Below, in pieces: positions 9,263-18,410 of a DNA stretch of 64,000 nucleotides. Each line of letters opens with the position of its first letter. Within the stretch, counting starts at the first letter, position 1. The stretch comes from Flavobacteriaceae bacterium (GTDB lineage: Bacteria > Bacteroidota > Bacteroidia > Flavobacteriales > Flavobacteriaceae): contig CP031964.1 of assembly GCA_003443635.1 (NCBI GenBank), positions 2,450,321 through 2,514,320 on the forward strand, given 5' to 3'. The notes below the pieces were generated by a model. The model was not told the DNA's origin. It searched no databases and saw nothing but the letters and a program-made list of their open reading frames with translations. Position numbers and translations under genes: made by a program.

Positions 9263-9633
9263 TTATTTGTGTTCTAATATTTCTTGTGTCCATTCTATTA
9301 TTTTTTCACGATTATCTTCAAGCCCAGTAAGAAAATCTGTTTCTGAGCAATTCCTTTCACTATCACTAGATTTTTCAATACGCATAACAACCATATTAGA
9401 ATTTTCAACAATATAGTTGATGTGTTTAGTCCAATTTCCTTTTCTATCAGGATAGGTTTCGATTGACTACAGCTTAATCCTTGGATAAGCATTAACGCAG
9501 GTACCTTTCCTTTACTCCCCTTTGGTTTGGTTATTATTATCCGTTGTTTAACCCCATAATCAGTGATAACAAACTCATATGAAGTGTTAACTCTTTCGCT
9601 ATTTTCAAATTTATGACTGTATTGATAACTCAA
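9263..9633 (-). pseudogene. Truncated, frameshifted alpha/beta hydrolase
   Basis: The frame read from 9633 encodes YEFVITDYGVKQRIIITKPK and VPALMLIQGLSC, the first strands and oxyanion loop of an alpha/beta hydrolase. Near 9465 the homologous frame shifts and continues IETYPDRKGNWTKHINYIVE, NMVVMRIEKSSDSERNCSET and DREKIIEWTQEILEHK-like residues to a TAA at 9263-9265. The family pattern (RIEKSG.GDSEG..C.ETDF) is recognisable, but the nucleophile elbow and the rest of the fold never follow. There is no good ATG in frame (a TTG at 9633; an ATG upstream is in another frame). Together these are at least one frameshift and a C-terminal truncation; the gene is dead. Confidence 0.8.
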
Positions 9634-10228
9634 AAAGAGTAATCGTTAAAGAAATCTGTCATTTTATAAATTGGATTGTTTTTGAGAACAAACTAATTAT
9701 TATTGAAACTAAAATGATTTATCTCATTACTTAATAAAATAGAACCCATATTAAATGGATATCTACTAATATAAATAAGTTCGCCAAAGTCGATTTCCAC
9801 TTATTAAGTTAATTAATATATCATCATAAACATGTAATTCTTTTTATAACAACTTTTCTCAATTCCAGTTTGTACTTCAGAATTAAGTGGAATGATAAGC
9901 GAGAATTCTTTAAATGGAAAAATAAATGACTTGTCTGCTTTAGCTATATCTCTTACTAATGAGAAGAATATCAAAATTTAATTTGAAAATCAGACTCTAA
10001 ATATAATTTAAGAGGTTCTTAAGTCAATGAGAAAGTATTACAAAAGAAGTTTTTGTGAGTATGAACGTTATTATAATGCGGTTTTCATACTTAAAAATAC
10101 ATCTATAGACTACTGATTCAATTTATACTAATTTCAAGGTCAAAAAAAAAGAGTTTGTACCATATTTTAGATTTAGAGGTACGGCTTCTTTTTTTTTGAT
10201 GTTAAAGATCCTAAAGAATTAATGTACA
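9634..10228. other. Intergenic stretch with decayed coding traces
   Basis: About 595 bases without an intact gene. A short plus-strand frame (about 9850-9981) reads SIPVCTSELSGMISENSLNG and ends in TAA; it continues open after stops, which looks like gene decay, but I do not recognise the family. The right end holds a terminator-like hairpin (10142-10198). The region is plausible debris from the same event that truncated the hydrolase at 9263-9633. Confidence 0.35.
10142..10198 (+). terminator. Terminator-like hairpin upstream of the serine hydrolase
   Basis: Arms A9-GA..GTACC (10142-10161) and GGTAC..TTC-T9 (10177-10197) pair with one small internal mismatch around a loop; the right arm is followed by GATG. 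It has the shape of a flavobacterial rho-independent terminator, yet no intact plus-strand gene precedes it. It ends 31 bp before the ATG at 10229, so it may be the terminator of a lost gene or act as a leader structure. Confidence 0.5.
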
Positions 10229-11668
10229 ATGAGAAAAACTAAAACAATTATTAATACATCTATATTATTTTTTCTACTTATTTGGCAAGGATGTTTTTCC
10301 CAAGTGAAAAAGAATATTTTGAATGAAAAAGAAATTGCTTCTAAAATTGATGCACTTGTAAAGCAATATACTAGTCTCGATATTTTTTCAGGAGTTGTAT
10401 TAGTCGCAGAAAATGGAAAACCAATATATCACAAAGCATTTGGATTAGCTGATCGAGAAAAAGGAATACCAAATACTTTAAACACTAAGTTTGATATTGG
10501 TTCTATGAATAAAACCTTTACCAAAGTTTTGATTCTGCAATTAATCGACGAAGGAAAGCTCAGCTTTGATGATACAATTGGAAAACATCTTATTGGTTTT
10601 CCTGAGATGGCAGCCAATAATATAACTGTTGAACATTTGCTCTACCATTTTTCTGGTTACGGTGATTATTGGTCCCCAGATTTTAAAAAACTTCCTACAA
10701 AACAAAAAACCATTCAAGGTTTACTAGAACGTATAAAAAAGATGCCTCTATTATTCGAACCAGGGTCGGAAAATGAATATAGTAATTCTGGTTATATTAT
10801 TCTAGGAGCTATTGTTGAGAAGATTACAGGTAAATCATACCATAAAAATATACAAGAACGTATTGTTACACCATTGAATCTAGAAAATACTTATGTAGAG
10901 TCTACACTAAAATCTAAAATTTCTAATCGAGCTATTGGATATTATAAAGACATAAAAGGCAATTTATTAAACAACAACGATTTTGTTGAACTTCCAAACC
11001 CCGATGGAGGTTTCCAAGCCACCACATTAGATATTATGAAGTTTTATAAAGAGTTTTTTTATGGGAATTCAATATTAAGAGAAGAAGCCAAAATGGAAGA
11101 TGAATTTTACAGACAATTAGAACGTCATAGAACTACAGGAGGAGCTATTCCTCACTATGGTGGGTTTGAAGGTGCCAATACAGCACTTTATGAAATTCTA
11201 AGAGACAAAATTACTATTGCTGTTTTTGCTAATATGGACGAGCCTGTAGCTGAACAAATAGGTCCAGGAATTTTAGCTATAATTAGAGGGCAAAAACCAA
11301 AAAAACCAAGCCTTCCCGCTATTCAAAACGTATATAAACATTATAATGAGAAAGGGTTAGATTATGTAAAAACTAACTTTAAAAATCTGATTTCTAATTT
11401 TCACCCAACAGACCCCAAAAGTCTTATTTTAAATAGAATAGGATATACATTTTTGCGTGAAAATAAAATAGATAAAGCTTTAGATATATTTAAACTAAAT
11501 ACTGAATTATTTCCAGAAAATCCTAACGTATGGGATAGTTTAGGGGAGATTTATCTAAAAAAAGGAGATACTAAAACGGCATTGAAAAATTATGAGAAAG
11601 CCCTGACTTTAGATCCTGAATTTGAAAGCGCTAAGAGAAAGGTAGAACAACTTAAATTGAAGAACTAA
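10229..11668 (+). CDS. Class C beta-lactamase-fold serine hydrolase with C-terminal TPR
   Basis: A 479-aa exported protein (signal peptide to about residue 24, GCFSQ). Residues 35-345 form the serine beta-lactamase-like fold used by class C beta-lactamases, DD-peptidases and esterases: nucleophile motif SMNK at 92-95, YSN at 184-186, and HYGGF in place of the usual HxG. From about 395 two tetratricopeptide units follow, including NVWDSLGEIYLKKGDTKTAL. The same TPR module is fused to an S41 protease at 30029, which is noteworthy. It probably acts on a D-amino-acid peptide, ester or cell-wall substrate in the periplasm. It is followed by an S41 peptidase gene (113 bp gap) on the same strand. 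Confidence 0.88.
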   Translation: MRKTKTIINTSILFFLLIWQGCFSQVKKNILNEKEIASKIDALVKQYTSLDIFSGVVLVAENGKPIYHKAFGLADREKGIPNTLNTKFDIGSMNKTFTKVLILQLIDEGKLSFDDTIGKHLIGFPEMAANNITVEHLLYHFSGYGDYWSPDFKKLPTKQKTIQGLLERIKKMPLLFEPGSENEYSNSGYIILGAIVEKITGKSYHKNIQERIVTPLNLENTYVESTLKSKISNRAIGYYKDIKGNLLNNNDFVELPNPDGGFQATTLDIMKFYKEFFYGNSILREEAKMEDEFYRQLERHRTTGGAIPHYGGFEGANTALYEILRDKITIAVFANMDEPVAEQIGPGILAIIRGQKPKKPSLPAIQNVYKHYNEKGLDYVKTNFKNLISNFHPTDPKSLILNRIGYTFLRENKIDKALDIFKLNTELFPENPNVWDSLGEIYLKKGDTKTALKNYEKALTLDPEFESAKRKVEQLKLKN

Positions 11669-11781
11669 ATATTTCAAATGATATTTTTCTTTATTGATTC
11701 ATTTAGGTTTTTATAATTTGTTTTATGTGTGAACTATTTCAGTACTGTGTTTAAAATTAACCCTTATTAAAGTCAAAAATT

Positions 11782-13434
11782 ATGAATAGAATAATTATAC
11801 TGTTGTTTTGTAGCATTTTATTCTCATGCAATATACAATCTCAGGAAATCATAAATAAACACTATCAATTTATTGGTGGCATTGATAAAGTGCAAGAGGT
11901 TCAAGGTATATCAGCAAAAGGGGAAATAAACATTAAATCATTTAACATGACATTCCCTTTTAACCTTAATATTAAAGGGAATAAATTACGTTTTGAACAG
12001 GAGGCAGTTCAGCAAGGTATGGACTTGAATCCAGCTATAATCAGATTAGTAAATAATAAAGGCTATATCATTATAGACGAATCTAAAATTAACAGAGGTT
12101 TTGATATCAATGAGTTGAACGATGATGAGCTTCAAATATGGAAAGAATCTGAATTTCTATTTCCTTTCTCAGTACCCTATCTTAAAAAAGCAGGTTTTAA
12201 TTTTAAAAATCCACAAAAGATTGAAGACGATCTAATAGTTTTGGAATCTCAACTTCCTTCAACAGAAACTAACAAACTCTATTTTAAAAATAATGGTGAA
12301 TTGGTTAAACATGAATTCACGATGCATCATGTACAATTGGGGAAGGTTAACATTCTTAGAAAGTACATTTCTTATGGAGAGCATAATGGAATTAAATACC
12401 CTAAAGAATGGATAGATTATAGAAACGGAACAGAATTACATTATTCTATTGATGATATCAACTTTAATAATAATATTTCTGAACACATATTTGCTCTACC
12501 ATCAAAGAATAACGAAAAATCAAAATTAAGTGTAGGAATCGTATCAAAAGTTATAGATTCTTATATCACAGCGCTAGAAAGGTATAGTCCATTTAAAGAA
12601 TCTATTCAAAAATTTAAATATGAACTTGTCGCAAAATCAAAAGATGGGGAATTCAATAAATTTGATTCTCCAAATAGTTTATCAAGAGCACTATCTCGTT
12701 CGGTAGTTGATATATCTGGGGACGCTCATTTCGGGCTTAAATATGATCCTGAACTATTTGATGAATTAAAGAGTCCAGGATTGATTAGAAGAGATAATAC
12801 TTCTTATTTCAAACAATTGCAAACAAGAATAAAAAAGAATAATTTCTTTTTTACTGAGGCAAGCATTAAAAATGGATATTATTACTTCCATTTTTCTGAA
12901 TTTGCGCCATTACAATTCGTTAAATCTTATTTTGATAAATTAATGTCAGAGGCAGCAAAGACAAAAGGTATTATTATTGACTTGAGAAATAATTCTGGTG
13001 GTGACGGTAATTTTGCTAAATATATGTCTAGTTATTTCTTGCCAGAAAATACAATGCTATATACTGAAGTGAAAAAAAATAGAGAAGATAAAGTTTATTC
13101 AGTAGCAACTAAGGCTAAAGCTATTCATAAAAAGATGCCTGTTATTATTTTAACCAATGGTAGAAGTGTATCTGCAGCAGAATATTTTCCTTATGTAATG
13201 CAAAACCATGACAGAGCAATAGTAATTGGAGAACGTACTTATGGTGCTGCTCATGCTTCTATTGATGTTCCTCTAGTGGAAGGTATAGTAGGTTTTGTTC
13301 CTGTTTCTGCAAGTAAACACATTAAAACTGGAACTGATTGGGAAGGTACCGGAGTAGTACCTAATATTCAATGTACGTCTGACGAAGCACTTAAAGTTGC
13401 TATTTCTAAGATGGATACCTTGATTAATGATTAA
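11782..13434 (+). CDS. Lipoprotein with LolA-like N-domain fused to S41 peptidase
   Basis: A 550-aa protein. The signal peptide ends in a lipobox (ILFSC, Cys16). Residues 20-250 resemble the LolA-like/outer-membrane lipoprotein-sorting domain (opening YQFIGGIDKVQEVQGISAKG). Residues 255-545 are an S41 (C-terminal processing-type) peptidase: IIIDLRNNSGGDGNF, then NGRSVSAAEYF with the likely nucleophile Ser464, then VIGERTYGAAH. No PDZ domain is evident. This fusion would place a serine protease on the periplasmic face of a membrane together with a lipid- or lipoprotein-binding cavity. A strong terminator hairpin follows 260 bp downstream (13696-13719). Confidence 0.85.
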   Translation: MNRIIILLFCSILFSCNIQSQEIINKHYQFIGGIDKVQEVQGISAKGEINIKSFNMTFPFNLNIKGNKLRFEQEAVQQGMDLNPAIIRLVNNKGYIIIDESKINRGFDINELNDDELQIWKESEFLFPFSVPYLKKAGFNFKNPQKIEDDLIVLESQLPSTETNKLYFKNNGELVKHEFTMHHVQLGKVNILRKYISYGEHNGIKYPKEWIDYRNGTELHYSIDDINFNNNISEHIFALPSKNNEKSKLSVGIVSKVIDSYITALERYSPFKESIQKFKYELVAKSKDGEFNKFDSPNSLSRALSRSVVDISGDAHFGLKYDPELFDELKSPGLIRRDNTSYFKQLQTRIKKNNFFFTEASIKNGYYYFHFSEFAPLQFVKSYFDKLMSEAAKTKGIIIDLRNNSGGDGNFAKYMSSYFLPENTMLYTEVKKNREDKVYSVATKAKAIHKKMPVIILTNGRSVSAAEYFPYVMQNHDRAIVIGERTYGAAHASIDVPLVEGIVGFVPVSASKHIKTGTDWEGTGVVPNIQCTSDEALKVAISKMDTLIND

Positions 13435-13473
13435 TACACTTTTTGATTTAGATGTATAAGACTTGGTGATTTG

Positions 13474-13704
13474 ATGATAAATGTCAAGCTAAATTCATTG
13501 AAATACCTATTCAAAGTGCTCTGGTGATGTTTTAAGGGAAAGATAAATTTAGAATTAATTATAAGAGATATGAAGATTAAAAAAAGGAAGATAAAGACTG
13601 ACACATTTTTTGATATTGAAGAACCTTTAAAAGGACATTTTATACGTTTTTTTAAAAAGTTAACCCAATTCAACAGAAAAAATCAAATGGATTTTGATAG
13701 CTAA
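13474..13704 (+). pseudogene. Broken small ORF of unknown family
   Basis: One frame reads MINVKLNSLKYLFKVLW, stop (TGA), CFKGKINLELIIRDMKIKKR and on to RFFKKLTQFNRKNQ..DS, ending TAA at 13702-13704. An internal ATG at 13570 gives a 44-aa remainder. The basic, helical C-terminal part looks coding, but I recognise no family. Its stop codon lies inside the terminator hairpin that follows. Either a decayed gene or chance; low confidence. Confidence 0.3.
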
Positions 13705-13719
13705 AAGCTATCTTTTTTT
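13696..13719 (+). terminator. Rho-independent terminator
   Basis: A 7-bp stem (GATAGCT ... AGCTATC, 13696-13702 and 13706-13712) with an AAA loop, followed by seven Ts. It ends transcription from the plus-strand S41 gene or the broken ORF. The same bases also encode the KKDSF C-terminus of the minus-strand LytTR relic, so the hairpin and the relic's end overlap. Confidence 0.75.
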
Positions 13720-14082
13720 AAACGATTATTAAAATCTTCTATATATATATAGCGCAATAGGGACTTTATGCTTGCTAATAGTTACTTTATTAACTTCTAC
13801 AACATCAATTTTATCTAATGAAACCACATAAGGTTTGTTTATCTTTATAAAAGATGTTTTCGGAATTAATTTAAATACATCATTCATAGAAGAACGCATT
13901 AGAATCACCTTCTCTTGAGCAGCATAGCTCTCAAGATGATTGCCGTTTTTTTTAAATATAAAATATCGTCTAATTTTAATTAGTACGTTTTACTCTCAGA
14001 TTTTATTAAAGTGCATTAGCTATCATATTGAACTTCACTTTGTGAATCAACTATTTCTAATAATGTAGATTTATATTTATTA
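13701..14082 (-). pseudogene. Relic of a LytTR response regulator output domain
   Basis: Read on the minus strand, the sequence aligns without gaps over nearly its whole length to the C-terminal LytTR DNA-binding domain of the intact response regulator at 19619-20329, at roughly 80% nucleotide identity by eye. It ends in the same residues (RLKKDSF, stop TAG at 13701-13703). Two in-frame TAA stops are present (14016-14018 and 13980-13982), inside the region matching YDSQYTLIKSGSKTHKLRLD. Similarity stops at about 14082, before the receiver domain, so the copy is truncated as well. It is a dead partial duplicate. Confidence 0.9.
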
Positions 14083-14106
14083 CATACCCTGAATAAGAGG
14101 CTTCCA

Positions 14107-14337
14107 TTGAAGCTGAATTTGATTTTACAGAGTTTACTTATATTAAATTTCGATTATCATATGCGTGCAGATAATGTACCACCTGATTTTTATGGCGATA
14201 TTTTAAGTAATACTAATTATATAAAAAGAAGAAATGACAAATATTATACAGTTAAAATAAACGCTAACAGTCAATTCGTTTTTTTAACTATTGAAAACAG
14301 AAATAGTAAGATGAATGAGATTCTCATTAAAGAATAA
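14107..14337 (+). CDS. Small unknown ORF, doubtful
   Basis: A 76-aa frame with only a TTG start at 14107 (an ATG at 14161 gives 58 aa). The sequence (MRADNVPPDFYGDILSNTNY ... TIENRNSKMNEILIKE) is not obviously a shadow, because nothing is annotated opposite it, but I recognise no domain and see no ribosome binding site. It lies beside the LytTR relic and may itself be the tail of a lost gene. Confidence 0.2.
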   Translation: MKLNLILQSLLILNFDYHMRADNVPPDFYGDILSNTNYIKRRNDKYYTVKINANSQFVFLTIENRNSKMNEILIKE

Positions 14338-14362
14338 ATTAAATTATTTTCAATTTTGTTTT

Positions 14363-15655
14363 CTAATTATTTTTTAAAATTTCTTCTATAAAAGGATCTA
14401 TATTATTAAAATAATCAAACGATACATTTTTAATTCTAATATCAGGTGTTTTACTTTTCCTGATATCATTAGCGTATGTGTGTACCCAATAAAAAGATGA
14501 TATGCTCAATTGCATTTCAAGATTAGGCAAGCTAAAAGATTTTGGATTTCCATAATGATTTAATGATCCTCCTGTTGGCTCACCAACAAATACTGCATTA
14601 AGTTCTTTCTCACAAGAAGCTATAAAATCTGTTGTAGCTGAGAAAGAATGACGGCCAATAATTACATAAAATGAAATATTAGGATTATTACTTTGAATGT
14701 TTTTAAAAAAATTAACCCAATATTTATTCAAAGAATTATTACCGCCAGGATTAGTTCTAACATCAATTATTATTATTTTTAAATTGACATGTTTAATTAA
14801 CGAGTCTAATTTAATAAGATAATCAAGAATCTTAATATTATCATTTCTAACAAAGTTATATTGTATGTATAATGAATTTTTAATGAATTTATGCCAATAC
14901 ATTACCCCTGGATTTGAAGTGAAGTACATATTGTCATTTCGTGGTAATCTCTCTGCAAATGTGAAATAATTATGAAAATCTTTATCTAGAAAACGATCAA
15001 ATTCATTAGGGATTAATTCAAACATTTCAAAATAATCCTTCAATCTTATAGGTGATAGTTCAATTTGAATTTTTTCTCCATTTTCTAATTCAAATTTTAA
15101 CTCTACGGTTTTATCATTCTTACCTATTATAGAAGTTCCTTTAAGATATTCGAATATTACTAAGTAAGAAGGTAACTTAGCTTTTAGCTGTTCTTTATTA
15201 TCATGAGGAATTATCTTTGACAACTTCTTATTTACTGAAGTAATGAGCTTATTATTTATCTCTATTAATTTTGATCCAATTAAAAATTTTAATGAGTCTA
15301 GAGCTTGAGTGACATATTGACCATCATCAAATATATAAGAGCGTATGGGTAAAACATTAAAGTCTTTTGGACCAATATAAGTATGGCCGTCACCTATAGC
15401 TGACACTAATTTTGAATAATTAATTAATACTTTATAATATGAATCTTTTTTTTGTGAATGCTTTATTTTTCTTAGTAGTCTAGAGTATCTTTTTTGATTT
15501 ATTGAATTAAAAGGCTCTGGATGTATCTCAAGAATTTTATTATTTACAAATTGTAAATCATCACTTAAATTCTTAAATGGAATAGTACCTTGAGAGTAGC
15601 TATTATGGATAATAAAGGCTAAAATAATAGTAAGTAGTTTAGTCAATGATTTCAT
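14363..15655 (-). CDS. Secreted S41 family peptidase
   Basis: A 430-aa exported protein (signal peptide to about residue 22, IIHNSYSQ). The S41/IRBP-type catalytic core spans about 235-425: IIIIDVRTNPGGNNSLNKYW, then IGRHSFSATTDF with the likely nucleophile Ser339, then VFVGEPTGGSLNHYGN. GDGHTYIGP near residue 94 could supply the catalytic His. It is the last gene of the 18949-14363 operon; its ATG overlaps the stop of the serine hydrolase gene by one base, so translation is coupled. In this operon a sigma factor likely controls a protease plus a hydrolase. Confidence 0.87.
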   Translation of the reverse strand: MKSLTKLLTIILAFIIHNSYSQGTIPFKNLSDDLQFVNNKILEIHPEPFNSINQKRYSRLLRKIKHSQKKDSYYKVLINYSKLVSAIGDGHTYIGPKDFNVLPIRSYIFDDGQYVTQALDSLKFLIGSKLIEINNKLITSVNKKLSKIIPHDNKEQLKAKLPSYLVIFEYLKGTSIIGKNDKTVELKFELENGEKIQIELSPIRLKDYFEMFELIPNEFDRFLDKDFHNYFTFAERLPRNDNMYFTSNPGVMYWHKFIKNSLYIQYNFVRNDNIKILDYLIKLDSLIKHVNLKIIIIDVRTNPGGNNSLNKYWVNFFKNIQSNNPNISFYVIIGRHSFSATTDFIASCEKELNAVFVGEPTGGSLNHYGNPKSFSLPNLEMQLSISSFYWVHTYANDIRKSKTPDIRIKNVSFDYFNNIDPFIEEILKNN

Positions 15656-16992
15656 TAGATTTTTTTTGCTTCATACTCTTTCCCTCTACGATCTACCCAT
15701 ATTAATTTCTTTTTATCACCTTCTTTTTTAAATATAATTTTAGCAAACATAGCTCTGTAATAAAATTCATTTGGTTGTTCTAGAACTTTTAAATCTGTAC
15801 TATAACCAGCTGAGCCTTTTAATTTAGGTTTGCCATTAATTTTTTCCACAGTTAATAAAAATCCAGGGAAAAGTTCATAGTTTCCTAAAAAAGACTCATT
15901 TAAATTATAGCTATATGTGTTATTATCGTAAGAGTAGTTGATAATGGGTTTATCCCACATTATGGATGCTATGCTATTTTGAAGTAATCCCAAAAAACCT
16001 GATCTAATATTGCCAAGATATACGACTGTTCTTTGTTGATCTACATACCACTCTAAGAAACCATTAAATCCGTTTAAAACACCATCGTGACCAATAACTT
16101 TTTTTCCTGCTCTAGTATATATTCCTACCCCATAACCTCTTCCTCCTTCGTAAACTTTAGTTAATTTATCGTAAGACAATCTACTAAGAAAACCATCCCT
16201 ATGAAGTGCTAAATTCCACTTATGTAAATCTAAAACGCTAGAAAAAAGTGAACCAGCTCCTTTAACATTAGAATAATCAATATAATGTGTTCTTTCAAGT
16301 TTGAAATTATTTTCAGCAGGATCATAACCTGTGGCCAAATTTGAATGTAATGAAGAATTATCATTATGGAAGGTCTGATTCAAATTTAATTTTAGAAATA
16401 TTTCATCTTTTAAAAAGTCACTAAATGTCGAGTTTGACACTTTTTCAATAATTAGAGATAATAATGTAAAGCCTACATTACTATATAAAAGTTTATTGCC
16501 TGGTATAAATTGAGACCCTAAGCCATTAATTAAATTTAGTAATTCTTTTGACGAGCGGTATATCTTTAATTGTTGATGATCTTCAAAAAGATTAGTTGGT
16601 AATCCAGAGGTGTGACTTAATAATTGATGTATAGTAATCTCACTAATATTATTGTTAAGCTGAGGAAAGAACTTTGCAATTTTGTCTTGAATGTTTAATT
16701 TACCTTGTTCTTCTAAAAGTAATATAGAAACAGCAGTAAATTGCTTAGAAATTGACCCAATACCGAATATAGTATTTCTGGTATTAAAAATTTTATTTTC
16801 TAAATTAGAATATCCATATTCATTCTGAAAAACTATATCATCCCCATCTGCAATTAGAATAGCGCCGCTAAAATCCTTTGATTCTAGATAAGGTTTAACA
16901 TAGTCATCTATTTCAAACTTAAATTTTTGGCCGTGAGTAAAATTGACACTAAATATTAACCATGAATATATAATTACCTTTAGATATTTCAT
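15655..16992 (-). CDS. Class C beta-lactamase-fold serine hydrolase
   Basis: A 445-aa exported protein (signal peptide to about residue 22, NFTHGQ). Catalytic motifs: SISK at 80-83, YSN at 170-172 and GHDG (replacing HxG/KTG) around 293. A C-terminal lipocalin-like beta domain (about 345-445, FLGNYELFPGFLLTVEKING) is typical of the serine hydrolases of Bacteroidota. It stands between the DUF4097-like gene (3 bp upstream) and the S41 gene (1-bp overlap) in the sigma-factor operon. It occupies the same position as the serine hydrolase of the second sigma operon (25726-27459). Confidence 0.88.
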   Translation of the reverse strand: MKYLKVIIYSWLIFSVNFTHGQKFKFEIDDYVKPYLESKDFSGAILIADGDDIVFQNEYGYSNLENKIFNTRNTIFGIGSISKQFTAVSILLLEEQGKLNIQDKIAKFFPQLNNNISEITIHQLLSHTSGLPTNLFEDHQQLKIYRSSKELLNLINGLGSQFIPGNKLLYSNVGFTLLSLIIEKVSNSTFSDFLKDEIFLKLNLNQTFHNDNSSLHSNLATGYDPAENNFKLERTHYIDYSNVKGAGSLFSSVLDLHKWNLALHRDGFLSRLSYDKLTKVYEGGRGYGVGIYTRAGKKVIGHDGVLNGFNGFLEWYVDQQRTVVYLGNIRSGFLGLLQNSIASIMWDKPIINYSYDNNTYSYNLNESFLGNYELFPGFLLTVEKINGKPKLKGSAGYSTDLKVLEQPNEFYYRAMFAKIIFKKEGDKKKLIWVDRRGKEYEAKKI

Positions 16993-16995
16993 TTC

Positions 16996-17757
16996 TCAAG
17001 ATTTTTTATTTATTGTTATTGGACCATTTTCTGTAGAGAGAAATAAGAGTGCTCCACCACCATTTATTGAAGTTGTAGTCACTATTGGATCCTTTGAATG
17101 TTTAACAACATTAAGATTATTCATAGGGGTTTTTGATTTTAATTTAAAATCCGATAATATGTATCCATTTTTCCTAGAGAGTAACCGTATCTCTCGCTTT
17201 GTGTTTTCTGGTAACTCAACCGTTATACCCCCATTCATTGTAACCAAAGAAATGGGCATGCTTTTGTTTATGCTTTTGAAGTTTACTTTGACTTCTCCGT
17301 TTGCTGCATTTACAAAAGCATATTCTCCTATATTTTTTAAATCTACGGAACCATTAAAACAGTTAACTTCTATTCCATTATGAACGTCATTTACATTTAT
17401 ATTACCGCCTCTAATTAATTTAATTTCAACAAATAGAGTATTAGGTATTTGAAGATCTAAATCAATAGATTCAAACCCTTTTGGTTTTCTATTAGTTATA
17501 TAGAGCGTTTTATTTTTTAACTCTACACTTACATAAAAATCAAGTTCTTTTAGTTTTTTAGATTTTTTTGAAATATCTGTATATACTGCATTTAGAGTAA
17601 ATACATTATTACTTCCTCCTTTTAACTTTATATCTCCCCAATATGAAGTAATGTGTATACCATCTAAGTTATCATACTTAGATAGATCTTTCTGTGAATA
17701 ACTTAGATTAATTGCAAAAAGCAAGAATCCAGCATGTAATAATTTAATTGATTTCAT
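16996..17757 (-). CDS. DUF4097-like exported beta-helix/adhesin-type protein
   Basis: A 253-aa protein with a signal peptide (to about residue 21, INLSYSQ). The repeated short strands (ITSYWGDIKLKGG, GGNINVNDVHNGIEVNCFNG, ANGEVKVNFKSI, MNGGITVELPE) are the DUF4097/head-GIN type of right-handed beta structure often found next to anti-sigma factors in Bacteroidota. No catalytic residue is apparent. Its place between anti-sigma and serine hydrolase, repeated in the second sigma operon, suggests a periplasmic scaffold or ligand-sensing role; that is inference. Confidence 0.75.
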   Translation of the reverse strand: MKSIKLLHAGFLLFAINLSYSQKDLSKYDNLDGIHITSYWGDIKLKGGSNNVFTLNAVYTDISKKSKKLKELDFYVSVELKNKTLYITNRKPKGFESIDLDLQIPNTLFVEIKLIRGGNINVNDVHNGIEVNCFNGSVDLKNIGEYAFVNAANGEVKVNFKSINKSMPISLVTMNGGITVELPENTKREIRLLSRKNGYILSDFKLKSKTPMNNLNVVKHSKDPIVTTTSINGGGALLFLSTENGPITINKKS

Positions 17758-17759
17758 AA

Positions 17760-18410
17760 CTATTGTTTTTTGATATTATTGATTATTTTCTGAGTTCTAT
17801 TCCTAACTGTTGGTTGTAGGTTATTTTGTTTAGAGAAATTGATTAACTTATCAGATAAATCTTCTTCTATATACTGTAATGTGTTAAGTAGTGCCATTTG
17901 TACTGTTGGGGTTTTTTCTATTTGAAGTAATTCGAAAAAACCAGAATCCAATTCTGTAGAATAATTATTAAGTATATCAATTATTACAATCTTTATATTT
18001 GGGTTCTTTTCTATTTTTAATTCATCTTCAAGCCATTTAATATCTTTATTTTCAAGACTTTTATTATTTAAATTATATATAAAAGCTAATTTATCAGTAT
18101 TACTATTTAACTTAAGATAATTGCTTTCTAAATTATTATAATTGCTGATTTTGAAGAAAATCAGTACTATTGCAGCAATTGCAGTAGCATAAGTAATTGT
18201 TCTATTTTTTTTAGAAGCTCTTTTTTGCTTTTCTTCAATAAATTTATAAAGTTTTGAATCTACTTCTGAATTAACTTGCATCACAGACATTGTTTTAATC
18301 TCTGAAATGGTATTCTTAACTTTTTTAGCCTCTTCAAATATTTTTTTATCATTTAAATCACTAATAACTCCGTCTAAATAATCCATTATTATTTTATCTT
18401 CATCTTTCAT
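17760..18410 (-). CDS. Membrane anti-sigma factor with HEAT-like periplasmic domain
   Basis: A 216-aa protein. Residues 1-70 are cytoplasmic (DEDKIIMDYLDGVISDLNDK), one transmembrane helix follows (TYATAIAAIVLIFF, about 73-87), and a periplasmic part of about 125 aa contains HEAT-like helical repeats (ELLQIEKTPTVQMALLNTLQ). Its start overlaps the end of the ECF sigma gene by 4 bp, the classic sigma/anti-sigma arrangement. The periplasmic domain resembles the corresponding part of 24380-24922 (KLLKKETIPMAQLALANLK), so the two anti-sigma factors probably sense by the same mechanism. Confidence 0.82.
   Translation of the reverse strand: MKDEDKIIMDYLDGVISDLNDKKIFEEAKKVKNTISEIKTMSVMQVNSEVDSKLYKFIEEKQKRASKKNRTITYATAIAAIVLIFFKISNYNNLESNYLKLNSNTDKLAFIYNLNNKSLENKDIKWLEDELKIEKNPNIKIVIIDILNNYSTELDSGFFELLQIEKTPTVQMALLNTLQYIEEDLSDKLINFSKQNNLQPTVRNRTQKIINNIKKQ

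Noticed and set aside
13431-13673. 80-aa minus-strand frame downstream of the S41 gene
   Set aside because: Composition is low in complexity (Ile, Phe, Leu, Lys), there is no good start context, and it is antisense to a more gene-like broken plus-strand frame.
16943-17383. 146-aa open frame on the plus strand
   Set aside because: It lies opposite the DUF4097-like gene and the serine hydrolase start, has no family resemblance, and is explained by AT-rich codon use of the true minus-strand genes.
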